Assembly: GCF_021168555.1 (NCBI RefSeq)
Contig: NZ_JAJOZS010000004.1
Span: 62,001-126,000 of the forward strand
Length of the DNA stretch: 64,000 nucleotides
Direction: 5' to 3'
From: Stenotrophomonas sp. MMGLT7
GTDB lineage: Bacteria; Pseudomonadota; Gammaproteobacteria; Xanthomonadales; Xanthomonadaceae
Shown: in pieces, positions 11,218 to 17,895 of the stretch
How the letters are laid out: each line of letters begins with the position of its first letter
How positions within the stretch are numbered: position 1 is the first letter of the stretch
Notes under the pieces: generated by a model
Databases searched by the model: none
What the model saw: only the letters and a program-made list of their open reading frames with translations
What the model was told of the DNA's origin: nothing
Made by a program: the position numbers and the translations under genes

Positions 11218-11940
11218 ATGAAGGAACTCGAACTCCACGACCCGGCCGGATTCGCCAACGAATTCCTGCGGCTGACCCTGTTGCAGGGCTTCCAGTCGCT
11301 GACCAAGCGCGACCTGGAACTGCTGATCTTCGTGCTGCTCGAACGCGACGGCGCGATCGCGCGCAGCGACTCCAACGCCGCGGTGGCGCTGATGCTGCGC
11401 GTCACCCCGGCCAAGGTAAAGGGCCTGCGCCGCGACGGCTACGCGCGCTGGCGCGCGCTGGTGCCCGAGGAGGCCGACGCGGCGCTGCAGCGGATCGTCG
11501 CCACGGTGCTGACCGAGGCCAACCTGCGCTCGGGCGCCAAGCACGTCAGCGAGCGCAGCCGCAAGGAGGGGTTCCTGGCGATCCGCATCGAGCACCCGGA
11601 CGATGCGCAGCGCTTCGAGCAGGCGATCCTCGAGGTCGGCGCACTGCCCGTCTACGAGCGCAACCGCGAGGTGGTGGCGGTGCGCTTCGACACCCTGCTC
11701 AAGATCGCCGAGCGCTGGGGCTACCTGCAGCCGGAGCCGGAGAAGATCGCGCGCGAGCTGAACAAGCTGGCGCCCACCGCCGAGGAGGTCGCCGACCTGC
11801 TGAAGAAGGATCTCAAGCAGCTGCGCTGGGACGACGTGCGCCGCGCGCTCAACAGCCTCGGCGCCAAGGCCATTGCCAGCACCGCCGAGGGCGGCCTGAA
11901 GGGCCTGCTGAAGCTGGTGTTCCCGTTCATCCCGGGATGA
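11218..11940 (+). CDS. Unrecognised protein with a winged-helix-like N-terminus
   Basis: A 240-residue protein I do not recognise. It has no signal peptide. The N-terminal third contains LTKRDLELLIFVLLERDGAI followed by SNAAVALMLRVTPAKVKGLRR, which reads like a helix-turn-helix: a subunit-like opening, a recognition helix with conserved-looking K/R, and a short basic tail. The middle (FLAIRIEHPDDAQRFEQAIL) looks alpha/beta, and the C-terminus ends in an amphipathic, weakly hydrophobic segment GLKGLLKLVFPFIPG. Start at ATG 11218 with GAAGGAG at -7. Codon use matches the chromosome. I infer a cytosolic DNA-binding or adaptor role that may touch the membrane; this is a weak inference. Confidence 0.7.
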   Translation: MKELELHDPAGFANEFLRLTLLQGFQSLTKRDLELLIFVLLERDGAIARSDSNAAVALMLRVTPAKVKGLRRDGYARWRALVPEEADAALQRIVATVLTEANLRSGAKHVSERSRKEGFLAIRIEHPDDAQRFEQAILEVGALPVYERNREVVAVRFDTLLKIAERWGYLQPEPEKIARELNKLAPTAEEVADLLKKDLKQLRWDDVRRALNSLGAKAIASTAEGGLKGLLKLVFPFIPG

Positions 11941-12067
11941 ACGGCCACTGCGCCGGGCAGGTCCCGGCGACCGCTGCCGGCCCTCGCCATCACGGCGCGG
12001 TGCCGCGCCCTACCCGGCCGGCGGCGCGTTTGCGTACGATGGCGCCGCCTTGCCAAGGAGACCTGCC

Positions 12068-12460
12068 GTGCGAATCCACGCCCTGATCCTGCCGATCGCG
12101 CTGATGGCGCTGCCCGCCGCCGCGCAGACCCGGCCCACGCCGACGCCCGCCACCAGCGCGCCGCTGCAGGAGGTGCCGGCCAACGTGCGCCAGCAGCCGC
12201 TGGCCAGCGCCCCGGTCACCCACCAGGCGCAGGTGCAGGTGCCGGCCGGGCAGGCCCCGGTCACCGTGCGCTCGATCCAGCCGGACAGCGTGATCGGCGA
12301 CTACCGCATCGACTTCGATGCCCTCGACAGCGATGGCGACGGTTTCATCAGCCGCGCCGAGGCCCAGGCCAACCCGTCGCTGGCGGCGGAGTTCGACGCG
12401 CTCGATACGGCGCGCAGCGGTCGCCTGAGCCGCGAACAGCTGGCCGGCTGGCTGCGCTGA
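12068..12460 (+). CDS. Exported EF-hand domain protein
   Basis: A 130-residue periplasmic or secreted protein. Residues 1-20 are a signal peptide ending AAA-QT, followed by a Pro/Thr-rich and Gln-rich linker, then an EF-hand loop DSDGDGFISRAE that has all canonical calcium ligands, and a second degenerate loop (DTARSGRLSREQ). Start is the GTG at 12068: AAGGAG at 12055-12060 is ideally placed, while an earlier TTG overlaps the ribosome binding site. Small single-gene EF-hand proteins of this kind are common in Xanthomonadaceae; their role is unknown. Confidence 0.8.
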   Translation: MRIHALILPIALMALPAAAQTRPTPTPATSAPLQEVPANVRQQPLASAPVTHQAQVQVPAGQAPVTVRSIQPDSVIGDYRIDFDALDSDGDGFISRAEAQANPSLAAEFDALDTARSGRLSREQLAGWLR

Positions 12461-12472
12461 GGCCCCTGCAAT

Positions 12473-12556
12473 CGTCGTCCCCGCGAAGGTGGGGACCCAG
12501 CGACTTTGGCGCGATCTGGACGAAAGGCATCAGTGTCCCCGCCTTCGCGGGGAACC
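12473..12556. repeat. Inverted repeat, GTCCCCGC family, copy 1
   Basis: CCCCGCGAAGGTGGGGAC (from 12479) pairs with GTCCCCGCCTTCGCGGGG (from 12534) across about 36 nt. A relative with the same arms lies at 45053-45180. It sits just after the EF-hand gene and could act as a transcript end or RNA stabiliser. Confidence 0.6.
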
Positions 12557-12623
12557 CGATTCCCCATCAGTCGCATCCAACTCCTTCGAGGTTCCTGGAC
12601 TTGGCAAGGAACCGTAGAAGCAA

Positions 12624-12855
12624 AAGCTTCCGTCCGCTAGCGCGGCCGGGTTCATTTCTTTTTGGAAAGCGCAAAAAGAAACGAACCAAAGAAAAACGCT
12701 TTCCCTGCAAGGTCAAGAGCCTACGGCTGATGGGCTATCGGGATTTTCCGACTCGCCATCCCTGGCTCGGTCGGAAAACGCCGCCCATCCATGGGCGGCG
12801 CCCTCCGGGTCTGGGGAGAGCTTGGCTGCTCACGCTTGGCTGCAACAGCAACAGC
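12624..12855 (+). repeat. 230-bp intergenic repeat, copy A
   Basis: One of three copies in the window (others at 25097-25335 and 52019-52265), all in + orientation. They share CTTCCGTCCGCT, GCGGCCGGGTTC, an A-rich core beginning GGAAAGCGCAAAAAGAAACG, CGGGATTTTCC, CGCCATC, GGCTCGG and the palindrome GCCCATCCATGGGC. The core can fold because GGAAAGCG pairs with CGCTTTCC. No conserved reading frame was seen. The rest of 12461-13019 holds only the GTCCCCGC repeat and a short palindromic CCCTCCC segment. Confidence 0.75.
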
Positions 12856-13019
12856 GCCGTCATGCGAACCTGGATGCTCTGCTGTTGCCCCCTCCCTTGC
12901 GAAACAGGCAGGGTTAGGGAGGGGCCGTTGCTGTCCGGATGCGATTGCTGGGGAATCAGGTCCGGGAATAGCCGTCGCTGCCCCCGGCTGCTGCGCTCAC
13001 CCGGGCTATGCCGCCTGCG

Positions 13020-14198
13020 CTACAGGCCCGAGGCGCGCTTCCAGAACGCCGACAGCAGCGGCGGCAGCCGGCCGGCCACGCCGAGCAGCGGCCCGCGCAG
13101 CAGGGTCAGGTGCATCTCGTCGTTGGAGAACACCCGGTTGATCGCCTCGAAGCCGTAGGCGGCCACCGTGTTCTCGCTGCGGCGCGTGCGCGCCCAGCGC
13201 CGCAGCCGCTGCGGCGCGCTCCACTCCACCCGGCGCCCGGCGGCATCGCGTACCAGCGCGCGCAGCGCGGCCACGTCGCGCAGGCCCAGATTCACGCCCT
13301 GCCCGGCCAGTGGATGCACCACGTGCGCGGCATCGCCCAGCGCCAGCACGCGGCCGCTCAGGTAGTCGGCCACCAGTTGCCGCCGCAGCGGGAACGCCGC
13401 CCGCGCCGACACCGGCCGGATCGCTCCCAGGCGCGCGCCGAAGGCGGCGGTCAGTTCGCCCGCGAAGGCCTCGTCGTCCAGCGCCAGCATCCGCGCCGCC
13501 TCGTCCTCGGGCAGGGTCCAGACGATGGAGCTGCGGCCTTCGGCGAACGGCAGCAGCGCCAGCGGGCCGGTGGCCAGGAAGCGCTGCCAGGCGGTGTCCT
13601 GGTGCGGCCGTTCGGTCTGAACGAAGGCGACCAGCCCGCGCTGGCCGTAGTCGTGGCGCAGGACCGGCAGCCCGGCCAGCGTGCGCAGCGTCGATTCGGC
13701 ACCGTCGGCGGCCACCGCGATGGCCGCCTCCACGCGGCTGCCATCGTCCAGGCGCAGGCGCACGCCGCGCTCGTCCTGCTCCAGCGCCTGCACCCGCGCC
13801 GGGCAGCGTAGCTGCACGCCCGCCGCCGGCAGCGCCGTCCACAGCCGTTCGGCCAGCAGGTCGTTCTCGACGATCCAGCCGAGCTGCTCGCGCCCGAGCG
13901 CATCGGCGGAGAACGCCAACTCGCCGCCGCCGGCCGCATCCCATACGCGCATGTGCCGGTAGGGCTGTGCGCGCCGCTCGCGCACGCCCGGCCACACCCC
14001 GAGCGCATCCAGCAGCGCGGCATTGTCCGGCGCGAACGCGTAGACCCGCAGGTCGGGCCGCGCGGCCGACCAGCGCGGTGGCTCGCGGCCTTCCACCAGC
14101 AGCACGTCCAGCCCGGCATCGGCCAGCGCCAGCGCGCAGGCCGCGCCGACCACGCCGCCGCCGGCCACCACCACGTCGTGCATCCCGCGCCGGCTCAT
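13020..14198 (-). CDS. UbiH/UbiF/VisC family FAD-dependent hydroxylase
   Basis: A 392-residue flavoprotein mono-oxygenase probably acting on ubiquinone precursors. VVAGGGVVGAACALALADAG is the FAD-binding GxGxxG, VAADGAESTLR the DG motif, and GDAAHVVHPLAGQGVNLGLRD the GD motif of the ubiquinone hydroxylases, including the HPLAGQGVNLG block. The second copy of the family lies immediately upstream and is the better UbiH match, so this one may act as UbiI or UbiF. ATG 14198 overlaps the upstream stop as ATGA, indicating coupled translation. An alternative ATG is at 14183. Confidence 0.88.
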   Translation of the reverse strand: MSRRGMHDVVVAGGGVVGAACALALADAGLDVLLVEGREPPRWSAARPDLRVYAFAPDNAALLDALGVWPGVRERRAQPYRHMRVWDAAGGGELAFSADALGREQLGWIVENDLLAERLWTALPAAGVQLRCPARVQALEQDERGVRLRLDDGSRVEAAIAVAADGAESTLRTLAGLPVLRHDYGQRGLVAFVQTERPHQDTAWQRFLATGPLALLPFAEGRSSIVWTLPEDEAARMLALDDEAFAGELTAAFGARLGAIRPVSARAAFPLRRQLVADYLSGRVLALGDAAHVVHPLAGQGVNLGLRDVAALRALVRDAAGRRVEWSAPQRLRRWARTRRSENTVAAYGFEAINRVFSNDEMHLTLLRGPLLGVAGRLPPLLSAFWKRASGL

Positions 14199-15424
14199 GC
14201 GCCCTGGCTCCGGCAAAGACGCGGCACCTGGCCGCGGAATCCCATCGCCCCGCCCACCAGCATCGATTGCAGCGGCGCGGCCTGCGAGGCGGCCAGCAGG
14301 CCGAGGCTGCGCAGCGGCCGCAGCAGCGGCGCCGGGTTGCCGGTCAGTCGCGCCAAGCCGCCGGAGAAGCCCAGGGTCTGTTCGCGGTCGGGACCGCGCC
14401 GCGCCGCGTACTCGCGCAGCAGCGCGTCGGCGCCCGGATCGTCGCGGCCGCCGTCCTCGATCAGCTCGGCCAGCGTCAGCGCATCGCGCAGGCCAAGGTT
14501 GAAGCCCTGCGCGCCCAGCGGGTGGATGCTCTGCGCGGCGTTGCCGAGCAGCACCGCGCGCTCGCCGACCAGCGCCGCGGCCAGCACCTGCACGATCGGG
14601 TAGGCGCTGCGCTCGCCGCTGGCCAGCAGCCGTCCGGCACGCCAGCCGATGGCCCGCTGCAGGCGCTGCAGCCAGGCCGCCTCGTCCAGCGCCGCCACCG
14701 CCGCGGCATCGCCGCTGGCCACGCCGTGCACCACGCCGTAGTGGCGGTCGCCGCGCGGCAGCAGCGCGGTCGGGCCGTGGTCGCCGAAGCGCTCCCAGGC
14801 GGTACCGTCGGGCGCGCGCTCGCCGCGCAGGCGCGCCACGAACAGGGTCTGGCCGAAATCGTGCTCGTCGCTGCCGATCGCCAGCGCCGCGCGCACCGCG
14901 CTGCGGGCGCCGTCGGCCCCCACCAGCAGGCGCGCGGCGAGGACACGCTCGCCCTGCGCATCGGCGATGCGCAGCCGGCGCAGGCCGTCCTCGACGCCGT
15001 CCAGGCCGACGAAGCGCGCCGGCCGGTAGCGGACGATCCCCGGCAGCTCCGCCAGCCGCGCCTCCAGCGCCTGGCCGAAGTCGCTCGCCACCACCACCTG
15101 GCCGAACCACGCGCGGTCGTAGTCGGCCGCGTCCAGCAGCACCCGGCCGAAATCGCCGGCGCGGCTGACGTGGATGCGGCGGATCGGCCCTGCCGGCGCG
15201 CGCAGGTGCGCCATCACCCCCAGCGCGGCGAGCGCGTTGACGGTGGCGGCGGCGAAGCTGAGGTTGCGCTGGTCGAACACCGGCGGCAGCGCGCCGGCGG
15301 GGCTGGCCTCGACCAGTGCCACGCCCGTGCCGGCCCGCGCCAGGGCGATGGCCAGGCTGGCGCCGACCGGGCCGCCGCCGACGATCGCGACATCGTGTAC
15401 TTGCAGGTCTTGCGGTGCGTTCAT
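14195..15424 (-). CDS. ubiH: 2-octaprenyl-6-methoxyphenol hydroxylase (UbiH)
   Basis: A 409-residue FAD mono-oxygenase of ubiquinone biosynthesis. VAIVGGGPVGASLAIALARAG binds the FAD ADP moiety, VGADGARSAVR is the DG motif, and GNAAQSIHPLGAQGFNLGLRD with its Gln-Ser-Ile-His and Gly-Ala-Gln variants is the wording I know from UbiH as opposed to UbiI. It is first in a two-gene operon; the stop overlaps the next start by 4 nt. Start at ATG 15424. Ubiquinone pathway membership is established for the family; the exact ring position hydroxylated is inferred. Confidence 0.87.
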   Translation of the reverse strand: MNAPQDLQVHDVAIVGGGPVGASLAIALARAGTGVALVEASPAGALPPVFDQRNLSFAAATVNALAALGVMAHLRAPAGPIRRIHVSRAGDFGRVLLDAADYDRAWFGQVVVASDFGQALEARLAELPGIVRYRPARFVGLDGVEDGLRRLRIADAQGERVLAARLLVGADGARSAVRAALAIGSDEHDFGQTLFVARLRGERAPDGTAWERFGDHGPTALLPRGDRHYGVVHGVASGDAAAVAALDEAAWLQRLQRAIGWRAGRLLASGERSAYPIVQVLAAALVGERAVLLGNAAQSIHPLGAQGFNLGLRDALTLAELIEDGGRDDPGADALLREYAARRGPDREQTLGFSGGLARLTGNPAPLLRPLRSLGLLAASQAAPLQSMLVGGAMGFRGQVPRLCRSQGA

Positions 15425-15519
15425 GCCGCCATGATACGGATGTCGCCGGCTTCCTCGCGCCACGCCGCGGGACCGGGGCGGGCGGTTCTCGCTGCGCGAG
15501 CGGCTGCTGGAACGGCCTG

Positions 15520-15585
15520 CAGGAGCGACTTCAGTCGCGATGGGGCCTTGCCGGCAAAGCCCCATCGCGACTGAAACCGCTCCTA
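15520..15585. repeat. REP-like hairpin, AGGAGCGACTTCAGTCGC family, copy 1
   Basis: AGGAGCGACTTCAGTCGCGA and its near-complement (TCGCGACTGAA...GCTCCT) flank GGGGC...GCCCC, giving a long imperfect hairpin. A near-identical copy lies at 22698-22763. It lies in the short gap between ubiH and the btuM-like gene. Confidence 0.75.
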
Positions 15586-15649
15586 CGTCGTCCCCACGTC
15601 GCCCCCACGGGCCGCTGCCGCGCAGCCGGACGCGCACCGGCGGCTGGAC

Positions 15650-15655
15650 TAGAAT
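15650..15655 (+). promoter_or_regulatory. Likely -10 element of the btuM-like operon
   Basis: TAGAAT in GGACTAGAATGGCCC precedes the ATG at 15683 by 27 nt. The leader would be about 20 nt, too short for a cobalamin riboswitch. Confidence 0.4.
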
Positions 15656-15682
15656 GGCCCGTCGCTTTCCCACGCCGCCCCC

Positions 15683-16276
15683 ATGACCGCCACTGCGCAA
15701 CGCGTCTTCGTCCTGTCCGTGCTGGCCCTGCTGATGATGGCCAGCCGCGCGCACCCGTTCGAGCACTTCACCCCGCCGGACGCGTCGTGGGCGGCATTCT
15801 TCATCGGCGGCTTCTACCTGCGCGGCTGGTCGCGCTGGGCGTTCCCGCTGCTGATGGCGCTGGCGGTGGCGATCGACGTGTACGCGATCCAGGCCCAGGG
15901 CCTGAGCTTCTGGCAGCACTACTGCGTCTCGCCGGCCTACTGGTGCCTGGTTCCCGCCTACCTCGTGCTGTGGCTCGGCGGCGCCTGGCTGCGGCGCGGC
16001 TACGTGCGCGCCGACCTGGGCGCGCTGGCGCGGCTGGCGGTGGCGTTGCTGGCGGCGGTCGCCGTGTGCCAGCTGATCGCCCAGGGCAGCTTCTACTGGA
16101 TCAGCCGCAACGTGGCCGAGCCCACCCTGGCCGGCTGGTGGAAGAACTACAGCGACTGGCTGCTGCCGTACCTGGGCACCGCCGCGGCCTACGTCGGCAT
16201 CGCCGCCGCCCTGCAGCTGGGCGCCGAGCGGATCGCGCCGCTGCTGCCGCACGGCGGGGACCGGACCGCGGGCTGA
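15683..16276 (+). CDS. BtuM-like cobalamin-uptake membrane protein (probable)
   Basis: A 197-residue inner-membrane protein with about six hydrophobic segments (near 7-24, 36-50, 52-70, 84-103, 115-136 and 163-185). Its size, topology, and a cysteine at residue 81 in a QHYCVSPAYWC context match the BtuM family, solitary ECF S-components of Gram-negative bacteria that import cobalamin and use an invariant cysteine near position 80 for reductive decyanation. The next gene, 4 bp downstream, is a cobalamin adenosyltransferase, which supports the assignment. The identification rests on recalled family features and context, not on an alignment. Alternatively it is an unrelated small membrane protein. 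Confidence 0.6.
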   Translation: MTATAQRVFVLSVLALLMMASRAHPFEHFTPPDASWAAFFIGGFYLRGWSRWAFPLLMALAVAIDVYAIQAQGLSFWQHYCVSPAYWCLVPAYLVLWLGGAWLRRGYVRADLGALARLAVALLAAVAVCQLIAQGSFYWISRNVAEPTLAGWWKNYSDWLLPYLGTAAAYVGIAAALQLGAERIAPLLPHGGDRTAG

Positions 16277-16280
16277 GGCC

Positions 16281-16841
16281 ATGGGCCATCGTCTTTCCCG
16301 CATCTATACCCGCACCGGCGACGACGGCAGCACCGGCCTGGGCGATGGCAGCCGCATCGGCAAGGACGCGCCGCGGGTGGCCGCCTACGGCACCGTGGAC
16401 GAGGCCAACTCGGCCATCGGCCTGCTGCTGGCGGCGCAGCTGCCGCAGGACGTGCGCGAGCTGCTGACCGCCGTCCAGCACCAGCTGTTCGACCTCGGCG
16501 GCGAGCTGTGCATTCCCGGCCATGCCGCCATCGCCGCGGCCGACATCCAGGCGCTGGAGCGCCAGCTCGACCGCTACAACGCGCCGCTGCCGCCGTTGAA
16601 GGACTTCATCCTGCCGGCCGGCGGCGAGGCCGCGGCGCGCTGCCACCTGGCCCGCACCGTCGTGCGCCGCGCCGAGCGCGAGACCGTGGCGCTGGCGCGC
16701 GTCGAGCCGGTCCGCACCGAGGCCATCGGCTACCTCAACCGGCTGTCCGACCTGCTGTTCGTGCTGGCGCGGGTACTGGCCCGGGCCGACGGCCACGGCG
16801 AGGTGCTGTGGCGGCGCGAGCGCCGCGACGCCCCGGGCTGA
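16281..16841 (+). CDS. Cob(I)alamin adenosyltransferase, PduO type
   Basis: A 186-residue ATP:cob(I)alamin adenosyltransferase making adenosylcobalamin. RIYTRTGDDGSTGLGDG is the N-terminal ATP-binding signature, RVAAYGTVDEANSAIG the second, and the C-terminal RAERETVALA followed by IGYLNRLSDLLFVLAR is the helical-bundle trimer interface with the corrinoid-binding residues. It is often called pduO or btuR. Start ATG 16281 is 4 bp after the btuM-like gene, so the pair is likely an uptake-and-activation unit. Confidence 0.93.
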   Translation: MGHRLSRIYTRTGDDGSTGLGDGSRIGKDAPRVAAYGTVDEANSAIGLLLAAQLPQDVRELLTAVQHQLFDLGGELCIPGHAAIAAADIQALERQLDRYNAPLPPLKDFILPAGGEAAARCHLARTVVRRAERETVALARVEPVRTEAIGYLNRLSDLLFVLARVLARADGHGEVLWRRERRDAPG

Positions 16842-16882
16842 TCTTCGACTTTCCGCTGACGGCAAAGGCGCGGCGGAGACGC

Positions 16883-16888
16883 TACAGT
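16883..16888 (+). promoter_or_regulatory. -10 element placed for a leaderless transcript (HDAC-family gene)
   Basis: TACAGT is followed by exactly six bases (GCGCCG) and then the ATG at 16895, so transcription starting about 7 nt after the hexamer would begin at the start codon. No Shine-Dalgarno sequence is present. Confidence 0.5.
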
Positions 16889-16894
16889 GCGCCG

Positions 16895-17803
16895 ATGCTC
16901 GTCTTCACCCACCCCGACTGCCTCGGGCACGATCCCGGTCCGGACCATCCGGAATCGCCCGAGCGCCTGCGCGCGGTGACCGAGGCACTGCATGCCGCCT
17001 TCGACGACCTGCAATGGCGGCAAGCCCCGCTGGCCATGCTCGGCGAACTGGCGCGGGTGCACGAGCGCGAGCAGATCGACGCGGTGCTGGAGGCCAGGTT
17101 CGAGGGCCACCGCATGCTCGACGTGGACACGGTGATGTCGCCCGGCTCGGCCACCGCCGCCCTGCGCGCGGCCGGCGCCGGCGTGGCCGCGGTCGATGCG
17201 CTGATGCTGGGCGAGGACAGCACCGCCTTCTGCGCGGTGCGCCCGCCCGGCCACCACGCCACCGGCCAGGCCTCGATGGGCTTCTGCCTGTTCAACAACA
17301 TCGCCGTGGCCGCCGCCTACGCCTGCGACAAGTACGGCCTGGAGCGGGTGGCGATCGTCGACTTCGACGTCCACCACGGCAACGGCACCCAGGCCATCTT
17401 CGAGCGCGAGCCGCGGGTGCAGTACTTCAGCAGCCACGAGTCCGGCCTGTACCCCTATTCCGGCGGCGTGCACGAGCGCGGCATCGGCAACATCCACAAC
17501 GTCCTGCTGCCGCCGGGCAGCGGCGGCTTCCGCTTCCGCAACACCTGGGCCGACCAGATGCTGCCGGTGGTGGACGCCTTCAAGCCGCAGCTGCTGATGG
17601 TCTCGGCCGGCTTCGACGCCCACATGCGCGACCCCCAGGCCGACCTGATGCTGGACACCGAGGACTTCGGCTGGATCACCGCCGAGCTGCGCCTGATCGC
17701 CGAGCGCCATGCCGGCGGGCGGGTGCTTTCGATGCTCGAGGGCGGCTACGACCTGCAGGCGCTGCGCGAGTGCAGCGTCGCCCACGTCGACGCACTGCGC
17801 TGA
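16895..17803 (+). CDS. Histone-deacetylase-family hydrolase (acetylpolyamine amidohydrolase-like)
   Basis: A 302-residue zinc-dependent deacetylase of the arginase/HDAC fold. VRPPGHHAT supplies the tandem catalytic His, VDFDVHHGNGTQ the Asp-x-His zinc ligands, and SAGFDAHMRDP the third Asp. It resembles the class II HDAC-like bacterial proteins. Substrates in bacteria include acetylated polyamines, acetoin-related lysines or other small acetyl compounds; none can be chosen here. Start at ATG 16895 with the promoter described separately. The downstream gene is lptD, 92 bp away in the same direction. Confidence 0.9.
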   Translation: MLVFTHPDCLGHDPGPDHPESPERLRAVTEALHAAFDDLQWRQAPLAMLGELARVHEREQIDAVLEARFEGHRMLDVDTVMSPGSATAALRAAGAGVAAVDALMLGEDSTAFCAVRPPGHHATGQASMGFCLFNNIAVAAAYACDKYGLERVAIVDFDVHHGNGTQAIFEREPRVQYFSSHESGLYPYSGGVHERGIGNIHNVLLPPGSGGFRFRNTWADQMLPVVDAFKPQLLMVSAGFDAHMRDPQADLMLDTEDFGWITAELRLIAERHAGGRVLSMLEGGYDLQALRECSVAHVDALR

Positions 17804-17895
17804 ACCCCGCCCGCACCCGGCTGCGCCTCTTCATTGCCCGTATGCGGCCAATGGGGCAAGCTAGCGGCCGTTTTCCGCTCAGCCTCCCTATCCGC

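Noticed and set aside
15425-15682. Possible cobalamin riboswitch before the btuM-like gene
   Set aside because: No B12-box-like conserved core was found, and the predicted promoter leaves a leader of about 20 nt.
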